From contig WLWS01000003.1 in NCBI GenBank assembly GCA_012103475.1, positions 62,001 to 126,000 of the forward strand: a stretch of 64,000 bases of DNA, written 5' to 3'. How positions within the stretch are numbered: the stretch's first letter is position 1; each line of letters opens with the position of its first letter. Origin of the DNA: Gammaproteobacteria bacterium (GTDB taxonomy: Bacteria > Pseudomonadota > Gammaproteobacteria > Eutrophobiales > Eutrophobiaceae). The position numbers were made by a program, and so were the translations under genes. The notes beneath the pieces were generated by a model. It searched no databases. It had not been told where the DNA came from and was given only the letters and a program-made list of their open reading frames with translations. This document shows, piece after piece, positions 1-9,225 of the stretch.

Positions 1-2
1 CT

Positions 3-623
3 GGTTGGGCATCCAATTCGAAGTACGCCTTCCTTGGAGCGATGCGTTCTGCAGCTCAAATCGTAGCGTATGAGATTGCTATGGGCTTTGCTCTTGTCGG
101 TGTGTTGATAGCCGCCGGCAGTTTAAATCTGGGTAATATAGTCATGGCACAGGATGGCAGTATTTTTCACTGGTTCTGGTTACCGCTGTTTCCACTGTTT
201 CTGGTGTATTTTATCTCGGGTGTGGCGGAGACCAATCGGGCACCTTTTGATGTAGCGGAAGGTGAATCCGAAATCGTTGCCGGATTCCATGTTGAATATG
301 GCGGTATGGCCTTTTCGATTTTCTTCATGGCTGAATATGCCAATATGATTATGATCGCCGTATTAACGTCGATTATGTTTTGTGGAGGCTGGCTGTCACC
401 GTTTCAGGGGATTCCGCTTATCGGTGAACCGAGCTTATTCTGGCTTTTGCTTAAAATATCGTTTTTCATGTTTTTGTTTCTCTGGTTCAGGGCAACCTTT
501 CCCCGTTATCGCTACGATCAGATAATGCGTCTGGGCTGGAAAGTATTCATACCTATAACTATCGTCTGGCTGGTTGTCGCAGCGGTACTTGTGGTTGCTG
601 ATGTACCACCCTGGTTTAACTAA
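3..623 (+). CDS. nuoH: NADH-quinone oxidoreductase subunit H, C-terminal part (5' truncated by window edge)
   Basis: Membrane subunit of respiratory complex I that lines the quinone chamber and links quinone reduction to proton pumping. The reading frame is open from base 3, before the first in-frame ATG at 42, so this is the end of a longer gene cut by the window. Visible are the family segment [16 protein letters not shown], the acidic quinone-site loop [17 protein letters not shown], and several hydrophobic helices. It is followed 30 bases later by nuoI in the standard nuo order. The product is certain; the N-terminal half cannot be seen. Confidence 0.97.
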   Translation, partial: GWASNSKYAFLGAMRSAAQIVAYEIAMGFALVGVLIAAGSLNLGNIVMAQDGSIFHWFWLPLFPLFLVYFISGVAETNRAPFDVAEGESEIVAGFHVEYGGMAFSIFFMAEYANMIMIAVLTSIMFCGGWLSPFQGIPLIGEPSLFWLLLKISFFMFLFLWFRATFPRYRYDQIMRLGWKVFIPITIVWLVVAAVLVVADVPPWFN

Positions 624-653
624 GAAGAGATAAGGGCATTACAGAGTAGAGTT

Positions 654-1145
654 ATGATTGAAACCACGAAACAATACTTGCAAAGTCTCATGTTATGGGA
701 ATTGTTAAAAGGACTGCAATTGACCGGACGCTACCTTTTTAAGCGCAAAATTACGGTGCAATATCCTGAAGAGAAGACGCCACAATCTGCTCGTTTCAGG
801 GGCCTGCATGCTTTGCGTCGTTATCCGAATGGAGAAGAAAGGTGTATCGCCTGCAAACTCTGCGAGGCGGTTTGTCCCGCGCTGGCAATCACAATTGACT
901 CTGAGCAAAGAGAGGACGGTACGCGCAGGACGACACGTTACGACATAGATTTATCCAAGTGTATTTTTTGTGGTTTCTGCGAAGAATCCTGCCCGGTTGA
1001 TTCCATAGTTGAAACTCGGATTTTTGAATATCACGGAGAAAAGCGCAGTGACTTGTTGATGGATAAGCAAAGATTGCTTGAAGTTGGTGATATGGCTGAG
1101 GCGCAAATAGCAGAAGATCGCGCTAGTGACGCGATGTTCAGATAG
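654..1145 (+). CDS. nuoI: NADH-quinone oxidoreductase subunit I (2x[4Fe-4S] ferredoxin)
   Basis: Peripheral-arm subunit of complex I that carries clusters N6a and N6b and passes electrons toward the quinone site. The 163-residue protein has two CxxCxxCxxxCP motifs: Cys64/67/70/74 ([12 protein letters not shown]) and Cys103/106/109/113 ([12 protein letters not shown]). Length and motif spacing match the family. An N-terminal amphipathic segment (about residues 5-30) fits docking on the membrane arm. It lies between nuoH and nuoJ. Confidence 0.98.
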   Translation: MIETTKQYLQSLMLWELLKGLQLTGRYLFKRKITVQYPEEKTPQSARFRGLHALRRYPNGEERCIACKLCEAVCPALAITIDSEQREDGTRRTTRYDIDLSKCIFCGFCEESCPVDSIVETRIFEYHGEKRSDLLMDKQRLLEVGDMAEAQIAEDRASDAMFR

Positions 1146-1174
1146 TTACTGATGAATGTAAAAAGACCAATTCA

Positions 1175-1771
1175 ATGTTTGAACAAATAGTATTTTACAG
1201 TTTCGCGGCAATGCTGGTTTTTTCCGCCAGCATGGTGGTGTCTATGCGCAATCCTGTGCATGCTGCACTGTTTCTGATTCTGGCATTTTTCACCAGCGCG
1301 GCATTGTGGCTGCTATTGCAAGCAGAATTTCTGGCTATCGTTCTGGTGCTGGTCTATGTCGGAGCGGTGATGGTGTTGTTTTTGTTCGTTGTTATGATGC
1401 TGGATATTAATGTCACAGTAATTAGAGAGGGCTTTGCCCGGCATTTGCCAGTGGGAATAGGTGTTGCAATTATGATGTTGCTCTCAATGGGATTGATAGT
1501 TGGTTCCAAACAATTTCAGCTTGTGCAACCGGAAGACCTCAACAAATTCGATCCGCAATTTAGCAACACACAGGAATTAGGTCTAGCCTTATACACGGAT
1601 TATCTCTATCCCTTTGAAATTGCCGGTGCCATATTACTGGTAGCCATAATCGCTGCAATTTCATTAACCATGCGCAAGCCGCGCACGCACAAAACCCCGA
1701 AACCCGAGAAGCAGGTATCTGTCAGGAGTCAGGATCGGGTCCGCATTGTAAAAATGGAGTCTGAGAAATAA
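1175..1771 (+). CDS. nuoJ: NADH-quinone oxidoreductase subunit J
   Basis: Membrane-arm subunit of complex I. The 198 residues hold about five hydrophobic helices, and the family stretch [20 protein letters not shown] lies near residues 52-71. The last 40 residues are basic and hydrophilic ([13 protein letters not shown]), a cytoplasmic tail somewhat longer than usual. The stop codon overlaps the nuoK start by one base (TAATG), which suggests coupled translation. Confidence 0.96.
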   Translation: MFEQIVFYSFAAMLVFSASMVVSMRNPVHAALFLILAFFTSAALWLLLQAEFLAIVLVLVYVGAVMVLFLFVVMMLDINVTVIREGFARHLPVGIGVAIMMLLSMGLIVGSKQFQLVQPEDLNKFDPQFSNTQELGLALYTDYLYPFEIAGAILLVAIIAAISLTMRKPRTHKTPKPEKQVSVRSQDRVRIVKMESEK

Positions 1772-2076
1772 TGCTGGTTTTATCAGAATTTCTTACGCTT
1801 GGCGCCATACTGTTTTGCATCAGTGTTGCAGGTATTTTTATCAATCGGAAAAATGTGATTATTCTGCTTATGTGTATTGAGTTGATGCTACTTTCAGTCA
1901 ATATGAACTTTATTTCTTTTTCACATTTTCTGGGCGATATTGGTGGTCAGGTATTCGTGTTTTTTATACTGACAGTAGCGGCGGCAGAGGCAGCAATCGG
2001 ACTTGCGATACTGGTAGTTTTGTTTCGTAGCAGAAACACTATCAATGTCGCCGATCTCGATAGTATGAAGGGATAA
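1771..2076 (+). CDS. nuoK: NADH-quinone oxidoreductase subunit K
   Basis: Small three-helix membrane subunit of complex I (101 residues, the usual size), homologous to MrpC/NDH ND4L. The helix-2 glutamate sits in [13 protein letters not shown] and the helix-3 glutamate in [14 protein letters not shown]; both are carboxylates conserved in the proton path. The start is fixed by the one-base overlap with nuoJ and by the start of the hydrophobic helix. The nuoL ATG follows three bases after the stop. Confidence 0.97.
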   Translation: MLVLSEFLTLGAILFCISVAGIFINRKNVIILLMCIELMLLSVNMNFISFSHFLGDIGGQVFVFFILTVAAAEAAIGLAILVVLFRSRNTINVADLDSMKG

Positions 2077-2079
2077 CTT

Positions 2080-4050
2080 ATGTTCGAGAATATGGAAAAA
2101 ATTTATCTAGCGATTGTACTCGCTCCCTTACTGGGCTCAGTTATTGCCGGACTGTTTGGCAAACTGATAGGCCGATCCGGAGCCCACTGGGTCACAATTA
2201 TCGGAGTCGGTATTTCTTCCCTGTTGTCAATGCTGGCCTATAAACACATCGTTTTCGATGGCGGCGAGATGTTCAATCAGACAATTTATACCTGGCTGAG
2301 TATTGGCAGTCTTGATATCAACGTCGGTTTTCTGGTCGACAGACTTTCTGTCAGTATGATGGTGGTGGTCACCTTTGTTTCCTGGATGATCCACATCTAT
2401 ACCATCGGCTATATGCACGATGATCCTGGTTATCAGCGGTTTTTCAGTTATATCTCGCTGTTTACCTTTGCCATGCTGATGCTGGTCATGTCGAATAATT
2501 TCATGCAGCTGTTTTTCGGCTGGGAAGGTGTTGGTCTGGTTTCCTATCTGCTCATTGGCTTCTGGTACAAAAAGGAAAGCGCAATTTTTGCCAATATGAA
2601 GGCTTTTCTGGTAAACCGGGTAGGCGATTTTGGTTTCTTACTTGGTATTGCCGGCGTGCTTCTGTATTTCGGCAGCCTCGACTATATGGAGGTATTTGCT
2701 GAGACTGCAGCGGTTGATGGTCTGACGATGGAAATCTTCAGTGGTCACCCATGGTCGGTTATAACGGTTATCTGTATCTGCCTGTTTATTGGTGCGATGG
2801 GGAAATCGGCTCAGGTCCCCTTGCATGTCTGGTTACCCGATTCCATGGAAGGTCCCACTCCGATTTCGGCTCTTATACATGCCGCCACTATGGTTACCGC
2901 CGGTATTTTTATGGTATCCCGGATGTCACCGCTTTTTGAGTTATCAGAAGTGGCGCTTAGTTTTATTCTCGTTATCGGTTCAATAACCGCTTTATTTATG
3001 GGACTACTGGGTCTTGTTCAAAACGACATCAAGCGGGTTATCGCTTATTCAACCCTGTCACAACTTGGTTACATGACAGTTGCGCTTGGTGCTTCGGCCT
3101 ACGCCGCTGCCATGTTTCATCTTATTACTCATGCTTTTTTCAAAGCTCTGCTGTTTCTGGCGGCCGGCTCGGTGATCATCGGTATGCATCATGAGCAGGA
3201 TATGCGCAAGATGGGCGGCCTGTATAAATACATGCCGATTACCTGGATTACCTCCTTACTGGGGTCGCTGGCCTTGATCGGTTTTCCCGGTACATCCGGT
3301 TTTTATTCTAAAGACGCCATTATTGAGGCCGTACATCACTCTGCATTACCTGGCTCAGGGTTCGCTTATTTTGCCGTTGTCGCCGGAGTATTTATTACCG
3401 CTCTTTATTCATTTCGTCTGTTTTTCATGACCTTCCACGGTAAAGAACGAATTGATAAGCACACATGGGAGCATTTACATGAGTCCCCTAAAGTGGTCAC
3501 TGTGCCACTGGCAGTTCTGGCGATTCCTTCTATCCTTCTCGGAGCTTTTCTGATTGGTCCCATGCTTTTCGGCGGTTATTTTGAAGAGTCAATATTCGTT
3601 GCGGCCAAACACGATGTCTTAGCCGAGATTGGAGCAGATTATCATGGTGTCTGGGGCTTTACCTTGCACGCTTTCCAGGCAGCACCTGTCTATCTGGCGC
3701 TTGCAGGCGTCGGAGTCGCCTGGCTTTTTTACATAAAATATCCGGCAGTACCTGCGCAAATTGCCGGACGTTTTGGTTTTCTGCATAAACTTTTATTGGA
3801 GAAATACTATTTCGACAGCTTCAACCAATCAGTTTTTGCCGGAGGCACGAGAAAAATCGGTAGTTTTTTCTGGCGTATAGGTGATATCCGAATTATTGAT
3901 GGTTTTTTCGTAAATGGAACCGCCCTGAGCATCCGCTGGTTTTCAGGCATTGTCAGAACAATTCAATCCGGCTACCTGTATGACTATGCCTTTTCCATGA
4001 TCATCGGCCTGTTAATTTTACTGGCATTGTTTGTCCATCACCTCATTTGA
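2080..4050 (+). CDS. nuoL: NADH-quinone oxidoreductase subunit L (antiporter-like)
   Basis: Distal antiporter-like proton-pumping subunit of complex I, 656 residues. The Mrp/ND5 core is recognisable: FFGWEGVGLVSYLLIGFWY (catalytic Glu in helix 5), VPLHVWLPDSMEGPTPISAL, the channel motif IHAATMVTAG, and NDIKRVIAYSTLSQLGYM. The C-terminal part carries the lateral helix and last membrane segment (about residues 540-656). The length is normal for NuoL and longer than NuoM/N, as expected. Confidence 0.98.
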   Translation: MFENMEKIYLAIVLAPLLGSVIAGLFGKLIGRSGAHWVTIIGVGISSLLSMLAYKHIVFDGGEMFNQTIYTWLSIGSLDINVGFLVDRLSVSMMVVVTFVSWMIHIYTIGYMHDDPGYQRFFSYISLFTFAMLMLVMSNNFMQLFFGWEGVGLVSYLLIGFWYKKESAIFANMKAFLVNRVGDFGFLLGIAGVLLYFGSLDYMEVFAETAAVDGLTMEIFSGHPWSVITVICICLFIGAMGKSAQVPLHVWLPDSMEGPTPISALIHAATMVTAGIFMVSRMSPLFELSEVALSFILVIGSITALFMGLLGLVQNDIKRVIAYSTLSQLGYMTVALGASAYAAAMFHLITHAFFKALLFLAAGSVIIGMHHEQDMRKMGGLYKYMPITWITSLLGSLALIGFPGTSGFYSKDAIIEAVHHSALPGSGFAYFAVVAGVFITALYSFRLFFMTFHGKERIDKHTWEHLHESPKVVTVPLAVLAIPSILLGAFLIGPMLFGGYFEESIFVAAKHDVLAEIGADYHGVWGFTLHAFQAAPVYLALAGVGVAWLFYIKYPAVPAQIAGRFGFLHKLLLEKYYFDSFNQSVFAGGTRKIGSFFWRIGDIRIIDGFFVNGTALSIRWFSGIVRTIQSGYLYDYAFSMIIGLLILLALFVHHLI

Positions 4051-4060
4051 TCGAATTATC

Positions 4061-5578
4061 ATGGAAATGAACATACCTCTGCTGAGTTTATTGATCTGGA
4101 CGCCTGTGCTGGGTGGAATCTGGGTGTTGTATGCGGGTGATAGACAGGAGAACACCGTCAAGTACCTGAGTTTGAGCGTGTCAATTATCACGTTTCTGAT
4201 GTCTGTCGGTCTATATCTGCAATTTGATTCTACTACTCATGAAATGCAATTCGTTGAAAAAGCTATATGGATAGAATCATTCAACATTAACTATCATCTG
4301 GGTGTTGATGGCATTGCCTTACCGCTTATTTTATTGACCACGTTTACTACAATACTGGTTATTCTGGCAGCATGGGAAGTTATTGAGCATCGAATTTCGC
4401 AGTACATGGCAGCTTTTCTGGTACTGACGGGTTTGATGAACGGGGTTTTTATGGCGCTGGACGCCATGCTTTTTTACTTTTTCTGGGAAGCCATGCTAAT
4501 CCCGATGTTTCTGATAATCGGTATCTGGGGCGGTCCGAATCGTGTTTATGCGACGGTAAAGTTCTTTCTTTATACTTTTCTCGGTTCCGTTTTCATGCTG
4601 GTCGCACTCCTTTATTTATACTCACAGTCCGGCAGCTTTAATATCATTGATTTGCAAATGCTGCCTATTTCGCTTGATGTACAAAAACTGATATTTATAG
4701 CTTTTTTTCTCGCTTTCGCCGTAAAAATCCCTATGTGGCCGGTACATACCTGGCTACCCGATGCTCACGTGGAAGCGCCAACCGGTGGCTCCGTTATTCT
4801 TGCTGCGATTATGTTGAAAATGGGTGGCTATGGCTTCATTCGATTTAGTTTACCCATAGCACCAGATGCCAGTGCCGCGCTGGATGAGTTCATGATCGTA
4901 CTTTCCCTGATAGCGATTGTTTATATTGGTTTCGTCGCGCTGGCTCAGCAGGACATGAAAAAGCTCATCGCCTATTCTTCCATATCGCATATGGGTTTCG
5001 TCACTCTGGGTTTTTTTATCGGATTCAAAATCGTAGCAAATACGGATTCTGCAGATGGCGCGGTTATGGGTATAGAAGGAGCCATGATGCAGATGATATC
5101 GCATGGTTTCATTTCCGGCGCTTTGTTCTTATGCGTAGGTGTTCTCTATGATCGAATGCACAGTCGGCAAATTAACGATTATGGTGGGGTGGTAAATACC
5201 ATGCCGGTTTTTGCCGCTTTTATGATGCTTTTTGCGATGGCTAACTCGGGTCTGCCGGGAACAAGCGGTTTTGTCGGTGAGTTCTTAGTCATTCTCAGCA
5301 GTTTTCAAGCCAGCTTCTGGATCGCCTTTCTGGCAGCACTGACCCTGATCCTTGGCGCGGCTTATACTCTGTGGATGTACAAACGCGTCATGTTTGGGGA
5401 TATCGCTAACGAAAATGTCGCCGAGCTCAAAGATATCAATTCACGCGAAACACTCATTCTGTCTTTACTGGCGATCGTTGTGCTCGTATTCGGAGTCTGG
5501 CCTGCACCAATATTCGAAATAATGCATGCGACTATTGAACACCTGTTTAATCATATTATTCATCCCAAATTAGGATAG
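4061..5578 (+). CDS. nuoM: NADH-quinone oxidoreductase subunit M (antiporter-like)
   Basis: Second antiporter-like subunit of complex I, about 505 residues. It shows FYFFWEAMLIPMFLIIGIWGG, the helix-7/8 motif KIPMWPVHTWLPDAHVEAP and QDMKKLIAYSSISHMGFV. The frame extends upstream to a TTG at 4031 inside nuoL, but ATG 4061, or ATG 4067 two codons on, gives the usual short N-terminus before the first helix (IPLLSLLIWTPVLGG). No clear Shine-Dalgarno sequence is seen, so translational coupling to nuoL is likely. The exact start is uncertain by two codons. Confidence 0.95.
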   Translation: MEMNIPLLSLLIWTPVLGGIWVLYAGDRQENTVKYLSLSVSIITFLMSVGLYLQFDSTTHEMQFVEKAIWIESFNINYHLGVDGIALPLILLTTFTTILVILAAWEVIEHRISQYMAAFLVLTGLMNGVFMALDAMLFYFFWEAMLIPMFLIIGIWGGPNRVYATVKFFLYTFLGSVFMLVALLYLYSQSGSFNIIDLQMLPISLDVQKLIFIAFFLAFAVKIPMWPVHTWLPDAHVEAPTGGSVILAAIMLKMGGYGFIRFSLPIAPDASAALDEFMIVLSLIAIVYIGFVALAQQDMKKLIAYSSISHMGFVTLGFFIGFKIVANTDSADGAVMGIEGAMMQMISHGFISGALFLCVGVLYDRMHSRQINDYGGVVNTMPVFAAFMMLFAMANSGLPGTSGFVGEFLVILSSFQASFWIAFLAALTLILGAAYTLWMYKRVMFGDIANENVAELKDINSRETLILSLLAIVVLVFGVWPAPIFEIMHATIEHLFNHIIHPKLG

Positions 5579-5580
5579 TT

Positions 5581-7011
5581 ATGACTGCAGAACTTATTTA
5601 TGTAATACCTGAAATAGCCTTGCTAACGCTGGCCAGCATCATTCTGGTGGTTGATACCTTTGGTTCACCTGATGATCGTTCGTTTACAGTTACTCTCTCG
5701 CAAAGCTCACTGCTGGTAGTAATTGGTCTTCTAATCTATCTGATGCCTGACAGTACAAACTATGCGCTGGGAATGAGTTTTGTCAGTGATCAAATGGGCG
5801 CATATTTAAAGATTTTTATCTGTATCTTCACTCTTGTTGTTTTCTTTTATTCTTTTGAATACCTGAAAGAGCATGAACTGGTCAAAGGTGAATATTTCGT
5901 GCTGGGCTTGTTTGCCGTACTGGGCATGATGGTTATGGTATCGGCATACAGTCTGCTAACAATTTATCTCGGCCTGGAGCTATTGTCCCTGTCGCTATAC
6001 GCGATGGTGGCTATGAATCGTGATTCACAGCAATCTGCCGAAGCGGCAATGAAGTACTTTGTTCTTGGTGCCCTGGCTTCAGGTATGCTGCTCTATGGAA
6101 TTTCAATGTTGTACGGAATTTCCGGTGCTATAGATTTGGGTTCACTTTCCGCCTATATCGCGCAACAGGAAAATACCGGTTTGCTGCTGGCCTTTGGACT
6201 CGTGTTTGTTGTTGTTGGGATTGCCTTCAAGTTAGGCGCCGTTCCATTTCACATGTGGGTACCCGATGTCTATCAGGGTTCGCCAACTTCAGTCACCTTG
6301 TTTATCAGCAGCGCACCCAAAATAGCTGCATTCGCCATGGCTATCCGCTTACTGGTGGACGGAATGGCGGGACTAGTGAATGACTGGCAGGGCATGTTAA
6401 TGATTCTTTCAGTTTTGTCTATGGCGGCTGGAAATATTATTGCCATATCACAAACCAATATTAAACGCATGCTGGCGTATTCGACTATTGCGCACATCGG
6501 TTTTCTGCTTTTAGGAATCGCTTCCGGTTCTTATTCCGGCTACGCAGGCTCAATGTTTTATGTCATCTGCTATGCGCTGATGAGCATGGGAGCCTTTGGT
6601 ATGATTATTCTGCTGGGACGTAAAGGTTATGAGGCAGATACGCTGGATGATTTCAAAGGTCTGGCCACACGCAGCCCCTGGTTCGCATTTATGATGCTGA
6701 TTCTGATGTTTTCCATGGCCGGTGTACCGCCCTTAGTTGGCTTCTGGGCCAAATGGTTCGTGATAAAGGAAGTAGTTGCCATGGGACATATCTGGCTGGC
6801 TGCGGTAGCCGTATTGTTTTCCGTTATCGGGGCTTACTATTACCTGAGACTTGTCAAACTAATGTATTTTGACAAGCCCGATCAGATGACTGCCCTGAAA
6901 GCCAGCAAAGGAATGCGATTTGTCTTAAGTATTAACGGGCTGGCATTATTAATACTCGGTTTTATACCAGGCGCTTTGATGACACTGTGCTTGAGCGCTT
7001 TTTCTGTTTAG
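5581..7011 (+). CDS. nuoN: NADH-quinone oxidoreductase subunit N (antiporter-like)
   Basis: Third antiporter-like subunit and last gene of the nuo operon, 476 residues. Visible motifs are ELLSLSLYAMVAMNRDS (helix-5 Glu), FKLGAVPFHMWVPDVYQGSP and QTNIKRMLAYSTIAHIGF, followed by a C-terminal half of hydrophobic helices. The start is two bases after the nuoM stop. The gene ends six bases before the end of the convergent psd gene, and I see no terminator hairpin there. Confidence 0.97.
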   Translation: MTAELIYVIPEIALLTLASIILVVDTFGSPDDRSFTVTLSQSSLLVVIGLLIYLMPDSTNYALGMSFVSDQMGAYLKIFICIFTLVVFFYSFEYLKEHELVKGEYFVLGLFAVLGMMVMVSAYSLLTIYLGLELLSLSLYAMVAMNRDSQQSAEAAMKYFVLGALASGMLLYGISMLYGISGAIDLGSLSAYIAQQENTGLLLAFGLVFVVVGIAFKLGAVPFHMWVPDVYQGSPTSVTLFISSAPKIAAFAMAIRLLVDGMAGLVNDWQGMLMILSVLSMAAGNIIAISQTNIKRMLAYSTIAHIGFLLLGIASGSYSGYAGSMFYVICYALMSMGAFGMIILLGRKGYEADTLDDFKGLATRSPWFAFMMLILMFSMAGVPPLVGFWAKWFVIKEVVAMGHIWLAAVAVLFSVIGAYYYLRLVKLMYFDKPDQMTALKASKGMRFVLSINGLALLILGFIPGALMTLCLSAFSV

Positions 7012-7017
7012 TAGGCT

Positions 7018-7893
7018 TTAGACATGGCCATCAATAGCTGCAGCGATAAGCTGTCCCATCTCCAGTTTTTTGTTTTTACTTACGACCTCGTCCCAGCAGA
7101 TTTTGTTTTTCTCAAACAGTAGAATTACAGTGGATCCCATATTAAAACGCCCGAGCTCTTCACCTTTTTCGTAGTTCAGTTTTATCGAACCCGGGTCCTC
7201 ATACACCCAGTTTTGAATTTCTCTATTTAACGAAGGACTAATTTCACCATGCCAGACGGTTTCCATTCCGCCTACAAAAATAGCACCGACAAGGATGCAC
7301 GCCATCGAACCGAATTCTGTATCAAACAGGCATATAACACGTTCGTTTCGGGCAAACAGTTGATCAACCGATTTACTTGTTGATTCATTGACTGAAAACA
7401 AATCTCCTGGCACGTAAGTCATTTTACGTAATGTCGCATCAACGGGGAGATGAATTCGATGATAATCTCTGGGAGAAAGATAAATAGTAGCAAAGCTGCC
7501 GGCTGAAAAACTTCTTATTGTAGCGCGATCGTTTGCAAGCAAAGCGTCCAGACTAAATAGCTTACCTTTAGCCTGAACCAGATGATCGTCCACGATCATA
7601 CCGAACTGCGATACGCTACCGTCAACAGGGCTGACGACACCACCTTGCGTCTGATCCACGGGTCGCGATGAGGGCTGTAGCGCACGAGTGAAAAACTCAT
7701 TAAAGCTATGATAAGAGCCCGTCTCTCGTTTTTCGGCAATCGACATATCTACCCGATAATGGCGGACAAACAAACGAATCAGTGTGTTTTTGAAGGGAGT
7801 CCAATGCCATCGTGCTGCTCTATACATCCAGGCAGAAAGCAGATGTTGCGGCAGTAAGTATTGTGGTGAACTTTTTATAAAGTCCCAATTCAT
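7018..7893 (-). CDS. psd: Phosphatidylserine decarboxylase proenzyme
   Basis: Makes phosphatidylethanolamine from phosphatidylserine at the inner membrane. The 291-residue proenzyme has the self-cleavage motif MGST; cleavage before Ser254 would give a pyruvoyl alpha chain of about 38 residues. The first position is Met where LGST is common, a mild variant. Other family marks are PVDGSVSQFG, SPRDYHRIHLPVD (catalytic Asp/His) and FVGGMETVWHG. The ATG overlaps the stop of the PCu(A)C gene by one base (TAATG), so it is co-translated with the copper genes. The combination with SCO is unusual functionally but clear in sequence. Confidence 0.96.
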   Translation of the reverse strand: MNWDFIKSSPQYLLPQHLLSAWMYRAARWHWTPFKNTLIRLFVRHYRVDMSIAEKRETGSYHSFNEFFTRALQPSSRPVDQTQGGVVSPVDGSVSQFGMIVDDHLVQAKGKLFSLDALLANDRATIRSFSAGSFATIYLSPRDYHRIHLPVDATLRKMTYVPGDLFSVNESTSKSVDQLFARNERVICLFDTEFGSMACILVGAIFVGGMETVWHGEISPSLNREIQNWVYEDPGSIKLNYEKGEELGRFNMGSTVILLFEKNKICWDEVVSKNKKLEMGQLIAAAIDGHV

Positions 7894-8336
7894 TACTGCA
7901 TATTTTCCCGTTTTCTTATTGTTGCACTGACAGAAAACTGAATGTCGTCCTTGAAATGAAAAATCAGATTGATTTTATCACCAGCTCGACCTGGTTTGAT
8001 CGGGTCAAAAAGCATTAAATGATAATCTCCGGGGCTAAAACGAAATGTTGTGTCCGGAAAAATTGAAATTTGTGAATGAGCCTCCATCGTCATTCTGTGA
8101 TTAACTATGATACTTCTATGGATTTCTATTCTGGAATAAGCAGGGCTATCGATCTGTTGTAGTACGATTTCATCGCTACCTGAATTGGTAATCGTCAGGT
8201 ATGCAGCATGTACTCTGGCGACGGGTGGTGCCTCGCTGATCCAGAGATTGCTTATGCTTATATGGTCGGCACTGGCAGCAGGATGAAACCCTGAGAGCAA
8301 TACCAGAACTGGTAAGATGCGAAGGATGATGGACAT
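7893..8336 (-). CDS. Periplasmic copper chaperone PCu(A)C family protein
   Basis: Small secreted Cu(I) carrier that, in characterised members, delivers copper to the CuA site of cytochrome c oxidase together with SCO proteins. The 147-residue protein has a signal peptide (LRILPVLVLLSGFHPAASA) and the family's His/Met pattern: IHRSIIVNHRMTMEAH and GDYHLMLFDP, supplying the HxM pair. It sits directly after the SCO gene with a TAATG overlap, the typical pairing. The assignment follows from the pattern and neighbour; exact ligands were not tested. Confidence 0.9.
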   Translation of the reverse strand: MSIILRILPVLVLLSGFHPAASADHISISNLWISEAPPVARVHAAYLTITNSGSDEIVLQQIDSPAYSRIEIHRSIIVNHRMTMEAHSQISIFPDTTFRFSPGDYHLMLFDPIKPGRAGDKINLIFHFKDDIQFSVSATIRKRENMQ

Positions 8337-8983
8337 TAACTTGTCTGCTGACTAATGAACGCCCTGATTTCAGAGAACTGCTCAATGATTTCTTCGGCTG
8401 TATGAGGTGCGGACATGATTGTGATGACCCGGCCTTCGGGATCGACAAGAAAAACGGAAGCTGAGTGACCTACCAGATAGTCTCCTTCAGGGGATGCCTC
8501 CTCGTGATAGTAAGCAATACCCATTTGTTTAGTCAGAGTTGAAATTTGTTCGAGACTTCCGCCAAGACCGATAAAATTATTATTGAAGTAGGCCACATAG
8601 TCTTTTAGCTGTTGACTGGAATCGCGCTCAGGATCAACTGATACAAAAATCATTTGCACATCATTACTACGTTTTTGCTCCTGCAATTTCTGGTAGACGT
8701 CTTTAAATACGGCCAAAGTGATTGGACAGATGTCCGGGCAATTGGTATACCCGAAAAAAAGAAAGGACCACTTCCCGCGTAAATCACTCAATTTAAATTC
8801 TTGCTCGTTTTGATCCGTGGTGGAAAAATCCTGCAGAATTTTCGGGTTGGGCCAGAGCATGCCCTGAATTTGCGGAGCCAGAACCGGCTGTTTCTGACGG
8901 GCACTGAATACTCCGATGCCAGCACCAAATGCAACCAGGGTAATTATTATGGTAAGTGTTCGAATAGTACTGTTTCCTGTCAT
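8336..8983 (-). CDS. SCO1/SenC family copper-binding thioredoxin-fold protein
   Basis: Membrane-anchored copper metallochaperone or thiol reductase for cytochrome oxidase assembly. The 215 residues begin with one membrane helix (about residues 7-27), followed by a thioredoxin fold with the copper ligands Cys82 and Cys86 in NCPDICP and the third ligand His173 in LVGHSASVFLVDP. The next gene encodes the partner chaperone PCu(A)C. No oxidase genes are in the window. I see no strong Shine-Dalgarno before the ATG. Confidence 0.94.
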   Translation of the reverse strand: MTGNSTIRTLTIIITLVAFGAGIGVFSARQKQPVLAPQIQGMLWPNPKILQDFSTTDQNEQEFKLSDLRGKWSFLFFGYTNCPDICPITLAVFKDVYQKLQEQKRSNDVQMIFVSVDPERDSSQQLKDYVAYFNNNFIGLGGSLEQISTLTKQMGIAYYHEEASPEGDYLVGHSASVFLVDPEGRVITIMSAPHTAEEIIEQFSEIRAFISQQTS

Positions 8984-8998
8984 GATGCGGATTATATG

Positions 8999-9187
8999 TT
9001 AAATAGTGCTGTGACACAGGTCTACAGACTGTTTTTCTTCCGTCATGGATATTTTTGCTGGAATTCCTGATGAAAAACTAAAGAAAGCGACACAACGACC
9101 GTTAACAGGATCTGATACAAGGATTTCTCGCTGGCTCTTATGTTGATTTTTGATCTGTAAACTTAATTGCTGTGGCATAATCTTCAC
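8999..9187 (-). CDS. Possible small protein upstream of the SCO gene
   Basis: A 62-codon frame with a GTG start preceded by AGGGA six bases upstream. It ends 15 bases before the SCO start, so it could lead the SCO-PCu(A)C-psd operon. The protein (KNQHKSQREILVSDPVNGRC...) has no motif I recognise and no hydrophobic segment. It may equally be a chance frame in the promoter region shared with nhaD. Confidence 0.25.
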   Translation of the reverse strand: MKIMPQQLSLQIKNQHKSQREILVSDPVNGRCVAFFSFSSGIPAKISMTEEKQSVDLCHSTI

Positions 9188-9225
9188 AGATTTTCCCTGC
9201 GACTCGAATTCGATAAGGAATAAAA